DNA of 64,000 bases from Pseudomonas baltica (GTDB lineage: Bacteria; Pseudomonadota; Gammaproteobacteria; Pseudomonadales; Pseudomonadaceae), in contig NZ_CP134771.1 of assembly GCF_031880315.1 (NCBI RefSeq), positions 2,728,001 to 2,792,000 on the forward strand, read 5' to 3'. The notes below the pieces were generated by a model. The model saw only the letters and a program-made list of their open reading frames with translations. It was not told the DNA's origin and ran no database searches. Both the position numbers and the translations under genes were made by a program. Below are positions 53,249 through 64,000 of the stretch, in pieces. Each line of letters opens with the position of its first letter. Position 1 is the stretch's first letter.

Positions 53249-53735
53249 AATTGACCTGCAACGGGCCAGCCAGAGCGCCGGCCCCAGCGATGCCGACTTT
53301 CGCCAATGGTGCGAACTGGCCCTGCGCCAGCGCAAAGGCGACTCGGAGTTGACCATTCGCCTGGTCGACGAGGCCGAAGGACGCGAGCTGAACCATACCT
53401 ATCGGCATAAGGATTACGCCACCAACGTCCTCTCCTTCCCGGCTGACGTCCCTGACGACATGCTCGATATCCCGCTGCTCGGCGATCTGGTCATCTGTGT
53501 CCAGGTGGTCGAACGCGAGGCTCAAGAGCAAGGCAAGGCGCTCGATAGCCACTGGGCTCATCTGGTGATTCATGGCTGCCTGCATTTACTCGGCTACGAT
53601 CATATCGATGACGAAGAAGCCGACGAGATGGAAGCACTGGAACGGACGTTGCTTGCACAATTGGGTCACCCGGACCCTTATGCCGATGACGAAGACGATT
53701 TCCCTACCCACGCAACGACAAAGGAACACGAGTAA
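53241..53735 (+). CDS. ybeY: Endoribonuclease YbeY, rRNA maturation
   Basis: A 164-residue metalloendoribonuclease needed for 16S rRNA 3' maturation and ribosome quality control. The zinc triad is [11 protein letters not shown], and NVLSFPAD is a family mark. ATG 53241 lies inside the end of phoH, giving an 8-bp overlap that implies translational coupling. A Glu/Asp-rich C-terminal tail follows. Confidence 0.97.
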   Translation: MVEIDLQRASQSAGPSDADFRQWCELALRQRKGDSELTIRLVDEAEGRELNHTYRHKDYATNVLSFPADVPDDMLDIPLLGDLVICVQVVEREAQEQGKALDSHWAHLVIHGCLHLLGYDHIDDEEADEMEALERTLLAQLGHPDPYADDEDDFPTHATTKEHE

Positions 53736-53740
53736 GCGCC

Positions 53741-54586
53741 ATGAGCGAAGACCGATCGAGCAACGGGCAAAAGTCCTGGCTGGGTAAACTCACCCAAGCT
53801 TTTGCCCATGAGCCGAAAAACCGCCAAGAGCTCCTCGAGCTGTTGCGCGAGGCGCACCAGAACAAGCTGCTGGACAGCGAAGCGCTGACCATCGTCGAAG
53901 GCGCCATCCAGGTCGCCGACCTGCAAGTGCGCGACATCATGGTGCCGCGCTCGCAGGTCATGAGCATCCGCGCCACGCAGACCCCTCGCGAATTCCTCCC
54001 GGCCGTCATCGACGCGGCCCACTCGCGCTATCCGGTCATTGGCGAAAGTCACGACGAAGTCCTCGGCGTGCTACTGGCCAAGGACTTGCTGCCGCTGATC
54101 CTCAAGGAGAACGGCGACACCTTCAACATCAAGGATCTGCTACGCCCGGCCACGTTCGTGCCGGAGTCAAAGCGCCTCAACGTGCTGCTGCGCGAGTTCC
54201 GCGCCAACCATAACCACATGGCCATCGTCATCGACGAATACGGCGGCGTGGCGGGCCTGGTGACCATTGAAGACGTGCTGGAGCAGATCGTTGGCGATAT
54301 CGAAGACGAACACGATGTCGAAGAAGACAGCTACATCAAGCCACTGCCCAGCGGTGACTTCCTGATCAAGGCGCTGACGCCGATCGAGAACTTCAACGAG
54401 TTCTTCGACACCGAGTTCTCCGACGATGAATTCGATACCGTCGGCGGCCTGGTCATGAGCGCCTTCGGCCATCTGCCCAAGCGCAACGAGACCACCGAAA
54501 TCGGTGACTATCGCTTCCGCATCCTCAATGCCGACAGCCGCCGCATTCACTTGCTGCGTATCTCCCCTCTCTCTCGCCAGGTTTGA
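53741..54586 (+). CDS. corC: CorC/YbeX CBS-domain protein
   Basis: A 281-residue cytoplasmic protein with two CBS domains (about 70-130 and 135-195; VRDIMVPRSQVMSI and GGVAGLVTIEDVLEQIVGDIEDEHD) and a C-terminal CorC_HlyC domain (DEFDTVGGLVMSAFGHLPKRNE). In E. coli YbeX is implicated in Mg/Co efflux and in ribosome metabolism. It lies 5 bp after ybeY in the same operon. Confidence 0.96.
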   Translation: MSEDRSSNGQKSWLGKLTQAFAHEPKNRQELLELLREAHQNKLLDSEALTIVEGAIQVADLQVRDIMVPRSQVMSIRATQTPREFLPAVIDAAHSRYPVIGESHDEVLGVLLAKDLLPLILKENGDTFNIKDLLRPATFVPESKRLNVLLREFRANHNHMAIVIDEYGGVAGLVTIEDVLEQIVGDIEDEHDVEEDSYIKPLPSGDFLIKALTPIENFNEFFDTEFSDDEFDTVGGLVMSAFGHLPKRNETTEIGDYRFRILNADSRRIHLLRISPLSRQV

Positions 54587-54601
54587 CCCTTAAGGATCAT
54601 G

Positions 54602-56125
54602 ATGCGCTGGATCACCCGCCCCGGCTGGCCCGGTAACCTGCTGGCCGTGCTGGCCGGCGCCCTGACCACCCTGGCCCTGGCGCCCTACGATATCTGGCCA
54701 TTGGCGCTGATATCGCTGGGGATGCTGTACCTCGGTTTGCGCGATCTGACCCCGCGTCAAGCGCTGGGCCGCGGCTGGTGCTACGGCTTCGGCATCTTTG
54801 GCGCCGGGACCAGCTGGATCTACGTCAGCATCCATAACTTCGGCGGCGCCTCGGTGCTGCTGGCCGGCTTCCTGATGTTGTTGTTCTGTGCCGCAGTGGC
54901 CTGGTTCTTCGCCCTGCCAACCTGGCTGTGGGCGCGCTGGCTACGGCGCAACGAAGCCCCCCTGGCAGATGCCTTGACCTTCGCGGCACTGTGGATGGCT
55001 CAGGAAGCCTTCCGGGGTTGGTTCCTGACCGGCTTCCCGTGGATGTACTCCGGCTACAGTCAGCTTGACGGCCCGCTGGCCGGGCTGGCCCCGGTGGGTG
55101 GCGTGTGGCTGATTTCCTTCGTTCTGGCCTTGAGCGCGGCATTGCTATGCAACCTGCCAGGGCAGCGCTTGCGTCAGCGCAAAGCCTTCATGGCGGCCGG
55201 CGTGGTGTTGCTGGTGGCGCCTTGGGCGGCAAGTGTGGCGCTCAAGAGCCATGCCTGGACCCGACCCGCTGGTGCACCACTAAGCATCGCCGCCATGCAA
55301 GGCAACATCGAGCAGGAAATGAAGTGGGACCCGGAGCAGGTCAATGCGCAGCTGGCGTTGTACCGCGACATGACGTTCACCGCCCGGCGCACTGACCTGG
55401 TGATCTGGCCGGAGACTGCCGTGCCGATCCTGCTGGATCAGGCCACGGGCTATCTGGCCATGATGGGCAAAGTTGCCGCCGAGCGAAATTCAGCGCTGAT
55501 CACCGGGGTACCGATCCGCCAGGAATCCAATGGCGAGCGACGCTTCTACAACGGCATCACGGTGACTGGCGAGGGCGAAGGCACCTACCTGAAGCAAAAA
55601 CTGGTGCCATTCGGTGAGTACGTGCCGCTGCAGGACCTGCTGCGTGGGCTGATCAGCTTCTTCGACCTGCCCATGTCTGACTTCGCCCGAGGCGCCAGCG
55701 ATCAGACGTTGCTGCGCGCCAAGGGTTATTCGATCGCGACGTTCATCTGCTATGAAGTGGTGTATCCCGAGTTCGCCGCTGGCCAGTCGGCGCGCAGCGA
55801 TCTGTTGCTCACCATCAGCAACGACACTTGGTTCGGCACCTCGATCGGCCCGCTGCAGCACTTGCAGATGGCTCAGATGCGCGCACTGGAAGCCGGCCGC
55901 TGGATGATCCGCGCCACCAACAATGGCGTCACGGCGCTGATCGACCCGCACGGGCAGATCACCGAGCAGATCCCGCAGTTCAAGCAAGGCATCATGTACG
56001 GCGACGTCACGCCGATGGAGGGCCTGACGCCGTATCTGCGCTGGAGGTCCTGGCCGATGCTGTTCGTCTGCCTGGCACTGTTTGGCTGGGCGCTGTTGGC
56101 ATCGCGGATGGCGAAGACGGTCTGA
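54602..56125 (+). CDS. lnt: Apolipoprotein N-acyltransferase
   Basis: A 507-residue inner membrane enzyme that adds the third acyl chain to lipoproteins. Several N-terminal helices precede a periplasmic nitrilase domain with catalytic triad Glu271 (WPETAVP), Lys331 (YLKQKLVPFGEY) and Cys383 (ICYEVVYPE). AAGGA lies 5 nt before ATG 54602, which I prefer to the overlapping ATG 54599. It is the last gene of the phoH-ybeY-corC-lnt operon. Confidence 0.97.
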   Translation: MRWITRPGWPGNLLAVLAGALTTLALAPYDIWPLALISLGMLYLGLRDLTPRQALGRGWCYGFGIFGAGTSWIYVSIHNFGGASVLLAGFLMLLFCAAVAWFFALPTWLWARWLRRNEAPLADALTFAALWMAQEAFRGWFLTGFPWMYSGYSQLDGPLAGLAPVGGVWLISFVLALSAALLCNLPGQRLRQRKAFMAAGVVLLVAPWAASVALKSHAWTRPAGAPLSIAAMQGNIEQEMKWDPEQVNAQLALYRDMTFTARRTDLVIWPETAVPILLDQATGYLAMMGKVAAERNSALITGVPIRQESNGERRFYNGITVTGEGEGTYLKQKLVPFGEYVPLQDLLRGLISFFDLPMSDFARGASDQTLLRAKGYSIATFICYEVVYPEFAAGQSARSDLLLTISNDTWFGTSIGPLQHLQMAQMRALEAGRWMIRATNNGVTALIDPHGQITEQIPQFKQGIMYGDVTPMEGLTPYLRWRSWPMLFVCLALFGWALLASRMAKTV

Positions 56126-56161
56126 GTGGATGAGTTCACGGCAACTATGTTTGCCATACCG

Positions 56162-56183
56162 GCCCCTTCGGCGGCGAAGGGGC
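56162..56183. terminator. Hairpin between lnt and the YdcF gene
   Basis: GCCCCTTCG (56162-56170) pairs perfectly with CGAAGGGGC (56175-56183) over a 4-nt loop, between convergent genes. Confidence 0.6.
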
Positions 56184-56201
56184 AAGTCGGCAACCGCTCA
56201 C

Positions 56202-56966
56202 CTACCGGTAGAACACCCGATACCCCACCGCCCCTACCGCCTCGTTGAGCAACTGCGCATTGCGCCAGAACGCTCGACTCTCCGGCAGCCACCCCCCCAG
56301 CGGGGTGTCCTGATCCACCCCCATGAACCCCACCGGACCGGCCACCACGGTCAACCCGGCATGCTCGAAACTCCATACCGCTCGCGGCATATGCCATGCC
56401 TGGGTGACCACCACGACCCGCTGGATACCCTCGGCCTTGAGCATCCGCGCACTGAATTGAGCGTTCTCCCAAGTCGTGCGGCTTGCTTCTTCCTGCCAGC
56501 GGGCGGTGACGCCAAAATCATCGTGCAGCGACTGCGCCATGATCCACGCCTCTGACGGCGGCGTCCCATAGTGCAAACCACCCGACGTCAGCACCGGCAA
56601 GCCAGAGGCCTTGGCCAGCCGGGCGGCGAAGCGCACGCGTTCCAGCGCCAGGCCGGTGGATTGATCCACGCCGCCCCAGGCCGGATCGCCGCGCTCGCGC
56701 CCAGCCCCCAGAATAACGATTGCGTCGGCGCGCTGCGCCAGGGTGGCCCACTGATCCAGTGCCAATGGCGGCTGGCTTTCCATCCAGCGGGCTACATGCA
56801 ACGTGACCACCGGCAGGCTCATCAGCCACAGGCCACCCAGGCCAAGCACGAAGCAGCCAGTGGCCAACCGCGGCCGGGAGCGACGCCAGCACCAGGCAAG
56901 CAGCAACAGCAGGAACAGAATCCCCGGCGGCATGAGCAGTTGTTTGAGGATGAAACGAAGTGGCAT
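56202..56966 (-). CDS. YdcF/ElyC-family (DUF218) membrane protein
   Basis: A 254-residue protein with two N-terminal hydrophobic segments (about 8-28 and 38-58) and a DUF218 domain: ADAIVILGAGRER, GLPVLTSGG, EEASRTTWENAQFSARML and VVVTQAWHMPRAVWSFEHAGL. Such proteins are linked to envelope precursor metabolism (E. coli ElyC/SanA), but the reaction is not established. It lies opposite lnt in a conserved place. Confidence 0.92.
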   Translation of the reverse strand: MPLRFILKQLLMPPGILFLLLLLAWCWRRSRPRLATGCFVLGLGGLWLMSLPVVTLHVARWMESQPPLALDQWATLAQRADAIVILGAGRERGDPAWGGVDQSTGLALERVRFAARLAKASGLPVLTSGGLHYGTPPSEAWIMAQSLHDDFGVTARWQEEASRTTWENAQFSARMLKAEGIQRVVVVTQAWHMPRAVWSFEHAGLTVVAGPVGFMGVDQDTPLGGWLPESRAFWRNAQLLNEAVGAVGYRVFYR

Positions 56967-57051
56967 GGGGCATCTCCCTGAAAGATGCCGGGCAGCCTAA
57001 GGGCTCGCGCAAGTTTGGACAACAGCTGGCGGACGCTGCGCCTGAACCGGG

Positions 57052-57132
57052 CTCTTCGCGGGAAAGCTTTGTTCCCAGACTGCTAGCCGATCTTGAGTCG
57101 TACACCTGTGGGGGCATGGCTTGCCCGCGAAA
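57052..57132. repeat. REP-like palindrome, degenerate
   Basis: CTCTTCGCGGGAAAGCTTTGTTCCCAGA and TGTGGGGGCATGGCTTGCCCGCGAAAG are imperfect arms of the common palindrome, between the YdcF gene and the small hypothetical gene. Confidence 0.65.
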
Positions 57133-57158
57133 GCGGCATCAGCCCTGCCCCGCATCAT

Positions 57159-57467
57159 TCAGAAAACGCGTGTTCGGGGTGGCGCCTTGCGCTTGCGCTT
57201 GTCCTTGAGCCAAACCACATTGGCAGTGCGTTGCACCGGCACGGGATCGATGTCCGCGCAATCGGCGTGCACCCCGGTACCGCTGAGTTGCAGGTACGCG
57301 TTGATCCAATCGAATTCGGCACGGGACAACCCGCGCAACTCCAACTCCCGAGGCTCCTCGTTGCGCAGTCGAACTGCGGTGCGGGCCACATCCAGCGCCA
57401 ATCCTAGACGATCGATAAGACGTTCACACAGCTCCGGCTCCATTGCTTTCAGATGCGAATCTACCAT
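57159..57467 (-). CDS. Conserved hypothetical protein beside leuS
   Basis: A 102-residue protein, basic at the C-terminus (VWLKDKRKRKAPPRT), with a helical body (ERLIDRLGLALDVARTAVRLRNEEPRELELRGLSRAEFDWINAYL). No domain is recognised. An equivalent gene sits at this place in other Pseudomonas, from memory. It is divergent from leuS across 228 bp. Confidence 0.82.
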   Translation of the reverse strand: MVDSHLKAMEPELCERLIDRLGLALDVARTAVRLRNEEPRELELRGLSRAEFDWINAYLQLSGTGVHADCADIDPVPVQRTANVVWLKDKRKRKAPPRTRVF

Positions 57468-57515
57468 CCGTTCACCTCATTGCAGACATGACTGACTCCC
57501 CAGTCACAAGCTTAG

Positions 57516-60302
<2,787 letters not shown>

Positions 60303-60377
60303 TTGGATCGCACGCCCGGGACCACTCCGGGCGTCTCTCACAGAGTCGGCTCACAAGGTTTGAAGGGAGCAACAACA

Positions 60378-60983
60378 ATGATCAAACGCAATCTGCTGGT
60401 GATAGGTCTGGCCGTCGCGCTGAGCGCCTGTGGTTTCCAGCTGCGTGGCACGGGCACCACGAAAATGGCCCTGACCGATATCAGCGTCACCGCTCGTGAT
60501 GCCTATGGCTACACCATCAAGGAACTGACTCGCAGCCTCGAGCAAAGCGGCGTCAAGGTTCACGCGGGTGCACCTTACCAGTTGAATCTGGTGAACGAAG
60601 CCGAAACCCAGCGCACCACCAGCTATACCAGTTCGGCGCGCTCTGCTGAATACGAGCTGACCACCACGGTCAACTATCAGCTGATCGGCCACGAGAAGCG
60701 CGTGTTGCTGGAAGACAGCGCTGAAGTGAACAGCTCCGTCACCCACGACGGCAGCAACCTGGCCGGCTCGCAAAGTGCTACTGACCAGGTACGTGGCGAA
60801 ATGCGCCGCCAGTTGGTGCAGAACCTGATGCTGCGCCTGCAGCAGATGACGCCTGAGCGTCTCGACGCGCTGCAGGAAAAAGCCGACGCTCGCGCCAAGG
60901 CCGAGCAGGATGCTGCTGACGAAGCCAAGCGCCTCGAAGACGCCACCCCGCAGCAATCGCCGCTCGAAGTGCCAGCGAAGTAA
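60378..60983 (+). CDS. lptE: LPS-assembly lipoprotein LptE
   Basis: A 201-residue outer membrane lipoprotein that plugs LptD in the LPS transport machine. A signal sequence precedes the lipobox LSAC (lipid Cys18) and CGFQLRGTG follows, the LptE signature. The C-terminal helix is Ala/Glu/Lys-rich and longer than in E. coli, as in other pseudomonads. GGGAG lies before the ATG. It is 75 bp after leuS. Confidence 0.96.
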   Translation: MIKRNLLVIGLAVALSACGFQLRGTGTTKMALTDISVTARDAYGYTIKELTRSLEQSGVKVHAGAPYQLNLVNEAETQRTTSYTSSARSAEYELTTTVNYQLIGHEKRVLLEDSAEVNSSVTHDGSNLAGSQSATDQVRGEMRRQLVQNLMLRLQQMTPERLDALQEKADARAKAEQDAADEAKRLEDATPQQSPLEVPAK

Positions 60984-61031
60984 TCGGCCCGGGGCGGCCT
61001 GAAACCAGGCCGCCCCACCGAATCGTTGCCG

Positions 61032-62069
61032 ATGAAACTCGCCCCCGCCCAACTCGCCAAACACCTGCAAGGCAGCCTCGCGCCCGTTTACGTTATCAGC
61101 GGCGACGATCCGCTGCTGGCTCAGGAAGCTGCGGATGCCATTCGCCTGGCTGCACGCCAGCAAGGTTTCGACGAACGCCAGGTATTCAGCGCCGACGCCA
61201 ATTTTGATTGGGGCACGCTGCTGCAGGCGGGCGCCAGCCTGTCGTTGTTCGCCCAGCGACGCCTGCTGGAGCTGCGCCTGCCCTCCGGCAAGCCGGGTGA
61301 CAAGGGTGCTGCGGCACTGATCGAGTATTGCGCTCGGCCGGCCGAAGACACCGTGCTGCTGATCAGCCTGCCCAAGCTCGATGGCAGTGCGCAGAAAACC
61401 AAGTGGGGCAAGGCGCTGGTCGAGGGGCAAAGCACGCAGTTCGTGCAGATCTGGCCCATCGATGCTGCGCAGTTGCCGCAGTGGATTCGGCAGCGCCTGT
61501 CGCAGGCAGGCCTGGCGGCTCATCCCGATGCCATCGAGCTGATTGCCGCCAGGGTCGAGGGCAACCTGCTGGCCGCCGCCCAGGAGATCGAAAAGCTCAA
61601 GCTGCTGGCCGATGGTCAGCAGATCAGCCTCGAGACCGTGCAAGGCGCCGTGGCCGATAGCGCTCGCTATGACGTGTTTGGCCTGGTCGACGCCGTGCTC
61701 AACGGCGAACCGGTGCATGCCCTGCGCATGCTCGAAGGCCTGCGCGGTGAAGGGGTCGAGCCACCGGTCATTCTCTGGGCCCTGGCCCGAGAGTTGCGGG
61801 TGCTGGCTGGCCTGGCATTGCAGTACAGCCAGGGCGTGCCGCTGGACAAGGCCTTCAGCCAGGCGCGTCCGCCGATCTGGGACAAACGCAAGCCGCTGAT
61901 GAGCAAGGCGCTGCAACGCTATTCGGCGAGCCGCTGGGCGCAGTTGCTGCAGGATGCGCAACGCATCGATGCGCAGATCAAAGGCCAGGCGCCCGGCTCG
62001 AGCTGGGTCAGCCTCTCACGCCTGACACTGCTGATGGCCGGACAACGCTTGTCACTACCGGCCGATTGA
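61032..62069 (+). CDS. holA: DNA polymerase III, delta subunit
   Basis: A 345-residue clamp-loader subunit that opens the beta sliding clamp. VYVISGDDPLLAQEAADAIR near the N-terminus and LLISLPKLDGSAQKTKW near 115 are typical, with helical collar segments (PPVILWALARELRVL) following. ATG 61032 is preferred over the TTG two codons upstream. It follows lptE by 48 bp. Confidence 0.96.
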   Translation: MKLAPAQLAKHLQGSLAPVYVISGDDPLLAQEAADAIRLAARQQGFDERQVFSADANFDWGTLLQAGASLSLFAQRRLLELRLPSGKPGDKGAAALIEYCARPAEDTVLLISLPKLDGSAQKTKWGKALVEGQSTQFVQIWPIDAAQLPQWIRQRLSQAGLAAHPDAIELIAARVEGNLLAAAQEIEKLKLLADGQQISLETVQGAVADSARYDVFGLVDAVLNGEPVHALRMLEGLRGEGVEPPVILWALARELRVLAGLALQYSQGVPLDKAFSQARPPIWDKRKPLMSKALQRYSASRWAQLLQDAQRIDAQIKGQAPGSSWVSLSRLTLLMAGQRLSLPAD

Positions 62070-62118
62070 CGTGCACGCTGATTGACTTATGATATTGCCC
62101 TCTTCCAAGGAGTCGCTC

Positions 62119-62283
62119 ATGAGTCGAAAAACCGGCAAGGCCCGCCCCAACAAGGCCAAATCCATCGTCGCCCAGCCCTTGTTCCGCAGCCGTCAGGAAC
62201 CCGCAGGCAAAGGCAAAGGCAGCTACCGCCGCGAAGCCTTCCAATCGAGAGATTGGGAGGCTTCCTACTTTTTGGCCGCCTGA
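62119..62283 (+). CDS. arfA: Alternative ribosome-rescue factor A
   Basis: A 54-residue ArfA that rescues stalled ribosomes with release factor 2 when trans-translation fails. AQPLFRSRQ, GKGKGSYRR and DWEAS are the conserved elements. AAGGAG lies 7 nt before ATG 62119. A terminator-like hairpin lies inside the reading frame (62233-62264, then TTTTT), as in E. coli, where truncated mRNA makes the product a tmRNA target. Confidence 0.93.
   Translation: MSRKTGKARPNKAKSIVAQPLFRSRQEPAGKGKGSYRREAFQSRDWEASYFLAA
62233..62273 (+). terminator. Intragenic hairpin and T-tract in arfA
   Basis: GAAGCCTTCCAATC (62233-62246) pairs with GATTGGGAGGCTTC (62251-62264) through a GAGA loop, with one G-U pair. 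CTACTTTTT follows. A terminator or RNase III site here would create a non-stop message lacking the last codons. Confidence 0.88.
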
Positions 62284-62345
62284 ACCCGCTCCAACCGCAG
62301 GCATGATATGGTCACGGTCTGATTAAAAAAAATCTGGACCCCTGC

Positions 62346-63674
62346 ATGTCTCTTCGTCGTCCCCGCCTCTGCCCACTGCGCCAGATCATTGCTGCCTTCA
62401 GCCTCATCGCACTTGTCGCCTGCGCCGAAAAACCTACCGCCGCCGATACGCTCCCTGTGACCCAGCCCTTGCCGGGTAGCCAGCAAACCAAGACAGTTGC
62501 ACCGATCACCACGCTTGCGCCGATGAGCGCCGACGGTATTGCCGTGCCGTCCGAGACCTTTGCCGAATGGCAGAGCGGTTTCCGCGCGCAGGCCCTGCAG
62601 GCCGGCATCAGGCCAGACATCTTCGACCGCGCGTTCGCCAACGTGACCCTGGACCCAAGTGTGGTCACTGCCGATCGCAGCCAACCGGAGTTCAGCCGGC
62701 CGATCTGGGAATATCTGGACGGCGCCATTTCGCCCACCCGCGTACGCCGCGGGCAAGGCTTGCTCAGCCAGTACAGCGACGTGCTGACGCGCATCGAGCA
62801 GCGTTACGGCGTCGATCGTCAGGCACTGGTCGCGGTATGGGGCATGGAAAGCAGCTTCGGGCAGATCCAGGGCGACAAGTCAGTGATTCGCTCATTGGCG
62901 ACCCTGGCCTATGAGGGCCGCCGTCCCGGCTTCGCTCAGGATCAACTGATTGCGGCGCTGCAGATTCTGCAAAACGGCGATATCACCCCAGAACTGATGC
63001 TCGGCTCCTGGGCCGGCGCCATGGGCCAGACGCAGTTCATCCCGACGACCTACAACTCCCATGCGGTTGACTTCGACGGCGACGGGCGCCGCGATATCTG
63101 GAACGACGCCGCCGATGCGCTGGCCTCCACCGCCAATTACCTGCAAAGCTCCGGCTGGCAGAAGGGCCAGCCGTGGGGCTTCGAGGTGCAGTTGCCACAG
63201 GGCTTCGATTACCTGTTGGCCGACGGCGCGCAGCGCAAATCGGTGGCCCAGTGGCTGGCCATGGGCGTGAACTTGCCGGCGGGCAGTGCCATCCCCCCAG
63301 GCTCGGACCAATTGCAGGCCGCGCTGCTGTTGCCAGCGGGTTATCGCGGGCCGGCCTTTCTGGTGCTGGATAACTTCCGCGCCATCCTCAAGTACAACAA
63401 CTCGTCGGCTTATGCCCTAGGCGTGAGCCTGCTGTCACAGCGCTTTGGTGGTGGTGGTTACCTGCAAGGGCAGTGGCCGAAGGATGACTTGCCGCTGAGC
63501 CGCACCGAGCGTATCGAGCTGCAAACGCTGCTGACCGCCAAGGGCTACGATGCCGGCAACCCCGATGGCATCATTGGCGCCAACACCCGCAAGGCGATCC
63601 GCAGCGCACAGGCGGCTCAGAGCTGGCCGGCTGACGGCTATCCCACACACAAGCTGCTGGAAAGCCTGAGGTAA
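62346..63674 (+). CDS. MltB-family lytic murein transglycosylase
   Basis: A 442-residue lipoprotein that cleaves peptidoglycan with anhydro-muropeptide formation. The lipobox is LVAC (lipid Cys26). The catalytic Glu168 lies in VWGMESSFGQIQGD, and the MltB signature GSWAGAMGQTQFIPTTYN follows. A C-terminal peptidoglycan-binding domain (LLTAKGYDAGNPDGIIGANTRKAIR) ends the chain. It corresponds in place to an SltB-type enzyme of P. aeruginosa; the precise name is not assigned. Confidence 0.94.
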   Translation: MSLRRPRLCPLRQIIAAFSLIALVACAEKPTAADTLPVTQPLPGSQQTKTVAPITTLAPMSADGIAVPSETFAEWQSGFRAQALQAGIRPDIFDRAFANVTLDPSVVTADRSQPEFSRPIWEYLDGAISPTRVRRGQGLLSQYSDVLTRIEQRYGVDRQALVAVWGMESSFGQIQGDKSVIRSLATLAYEGRRPGFAQDQLIAALQILQNGDITPELMLGSWAGAMGQTQFIPTTYNSHAVDFDGDGRRDIWNDAADALASTANYLQSSGWQKGQPWGFEVQLPQGFDYLLADGAQRKSVAQWLAMGVNLPAGSAIPPGSDQLQAALLLPAGYRGPAFLVLDNFRAILKYNNSSAYALGVSLLSQRFGGGGYLQGQWPKDDLPLSRTERIELQTLLTAKGYDAGNPDGIIGANTRKAIRSAQAAQSWPADGYPTHKLLESLR

Positions 63675-63723
63675 ATCTCGGGCTGCGACCCAGGCCGCTT
63701 CTCCATGATCATTTGACCACCCG

Positions 63724-64000
63724 CTATTCAGCCGCCGTTGCCATGCTCGAAGATGGCAACGGCCACTGCCGGTAGAAATCCAGCACCCGGCCCACGCAAG
63801 AGGCTCGCTGACGAGCGGGATCCAGCCCTTGCTGTTCCGCCATGCAAGCGTTGTACATTCCCAGGTATGCATTGAAGTCGTTGCGCGCTACATCCGGCTC
63901 GACACGTGCCAGATGCTCGATAAACCTGCGTGGCGCTACCTCGAAATGCTGGTAATCCACCGGCGCATTCCAATACCCGCCCAATGGATAAAGCCATTCT
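63724..64000 (-). CDS. Hypothetical protein, N-terminus outside window
   Basis: The frame runs off the right edge, so only the last 91 residues are visible (ending LPSSSMATAAE). They contain EVAPRRFIEHLARVEPDVARNDFNAYLGMYNACM, with scattered Cys. No domain is recognised. The stop lies 49 bp after the transglycosylase, on the opposite strand. It could be a larger hypothetical or a periplasmic protein; I cannot tell. Confidence 0.55.
   Translation of the reverse strand, partial: EWLYPLGGYWNAPVDYQHFEVAPRRFIEHLARVEPDVARNDFNAYLGMYNACMAEQQGLDPARQRASCVGRVLDFYRQWPLPSSSMATAAE

Overview
The window is a 64 kb stretch of a Pseudomonas chromosome, probably from the fluorescens/syringae/putida side of the genus. 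The evidence is high GC, dense short-gapped coding, intergenic palindromes built on a CTTCGCGGGCAAGCCTTGCT-type arm, and a long block whose order matches, from memory, the P. aeruginosa core: amn, an AidB-like acyl-CoA dehydrogenase, ladS, thiD, thiE, hemL, a Sel1 protein, a DUF1820 protein, miaB, phoH, ybeY, corC, lnt, a YdcF protein, a small hypothetical, leuS, lptE, holA, arfA and a lytic transglycosylase. I see no rRNA, tRNA, insertion sequence, CRISPR array or complete phage.

Bases 1-7.9 kb are catabolic: a truncated MFS permease, an EamA exporter with a TIM-barrel isomerase/dehydratase, an IclR regulator, an FAD dehydrogenase with an aldo/keto reductase, and the protocatechuate 3,4-dioxygenase genes pcaH-pcaG. 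Two near-identical 15-bp palindromes of IclR-operator form lie before the two flanking transcription units. Bases 8-27.6 kb hold housekeeping and peripheral metabolism: a YpfJ metalloprotease, an OprB-type porin, tesB with a HAD phosphatase, an acetyltransferase, a histone-deacetylase-like amidohydrolase, a BaiN-type flavoprotein, an orphan ABC exporter, a DEAD-box helicase/exonuclease/NYN nuclease row, DUF2076, YciC and EEP proteins, a LysR-oxidoreductase pair and hrpB.

Bases 27.6-32.4 kb look accessory. Base composition is lower, a 1.07 kb stretch has no convincing gene, and the rest encodes a glycosyltransferase, small stress-type proteins, a short-chain dehydrogenase with a damaged or cryptic start, and a DUF4142 protein. 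Bases 32.4-43.9 kb return to core functions: glycerate kinase, serine dehydratase with a LysR regulator, a lipoprotein with a CDF metal exporter, a Gln-rich DUF6515 protein, an Lrp regulator, rluE, amn and the AidB-like enzyme.

From 43.9 kb to the right edge is the core block: LadS sensing, thiamine and heme precursor synthesis, tRNA/rRNA maturation and ribosome quality control (miaB, ybeY, arfA), envelope biogenesis (lnt, lptE, YdcF, lytic transglycosylase), aminoacylation (leuS) and replication (holA). Items worth a second look are the shared IclR operator, a 98-bp tandem triplication fusing a palindrome arm to a terminator arm, the in-frame amber codon before the SDR, the intragenic terminator of arfA, the orphan exporter, and a minus-strand terminator with no gene in front of it near 38.85 kb.
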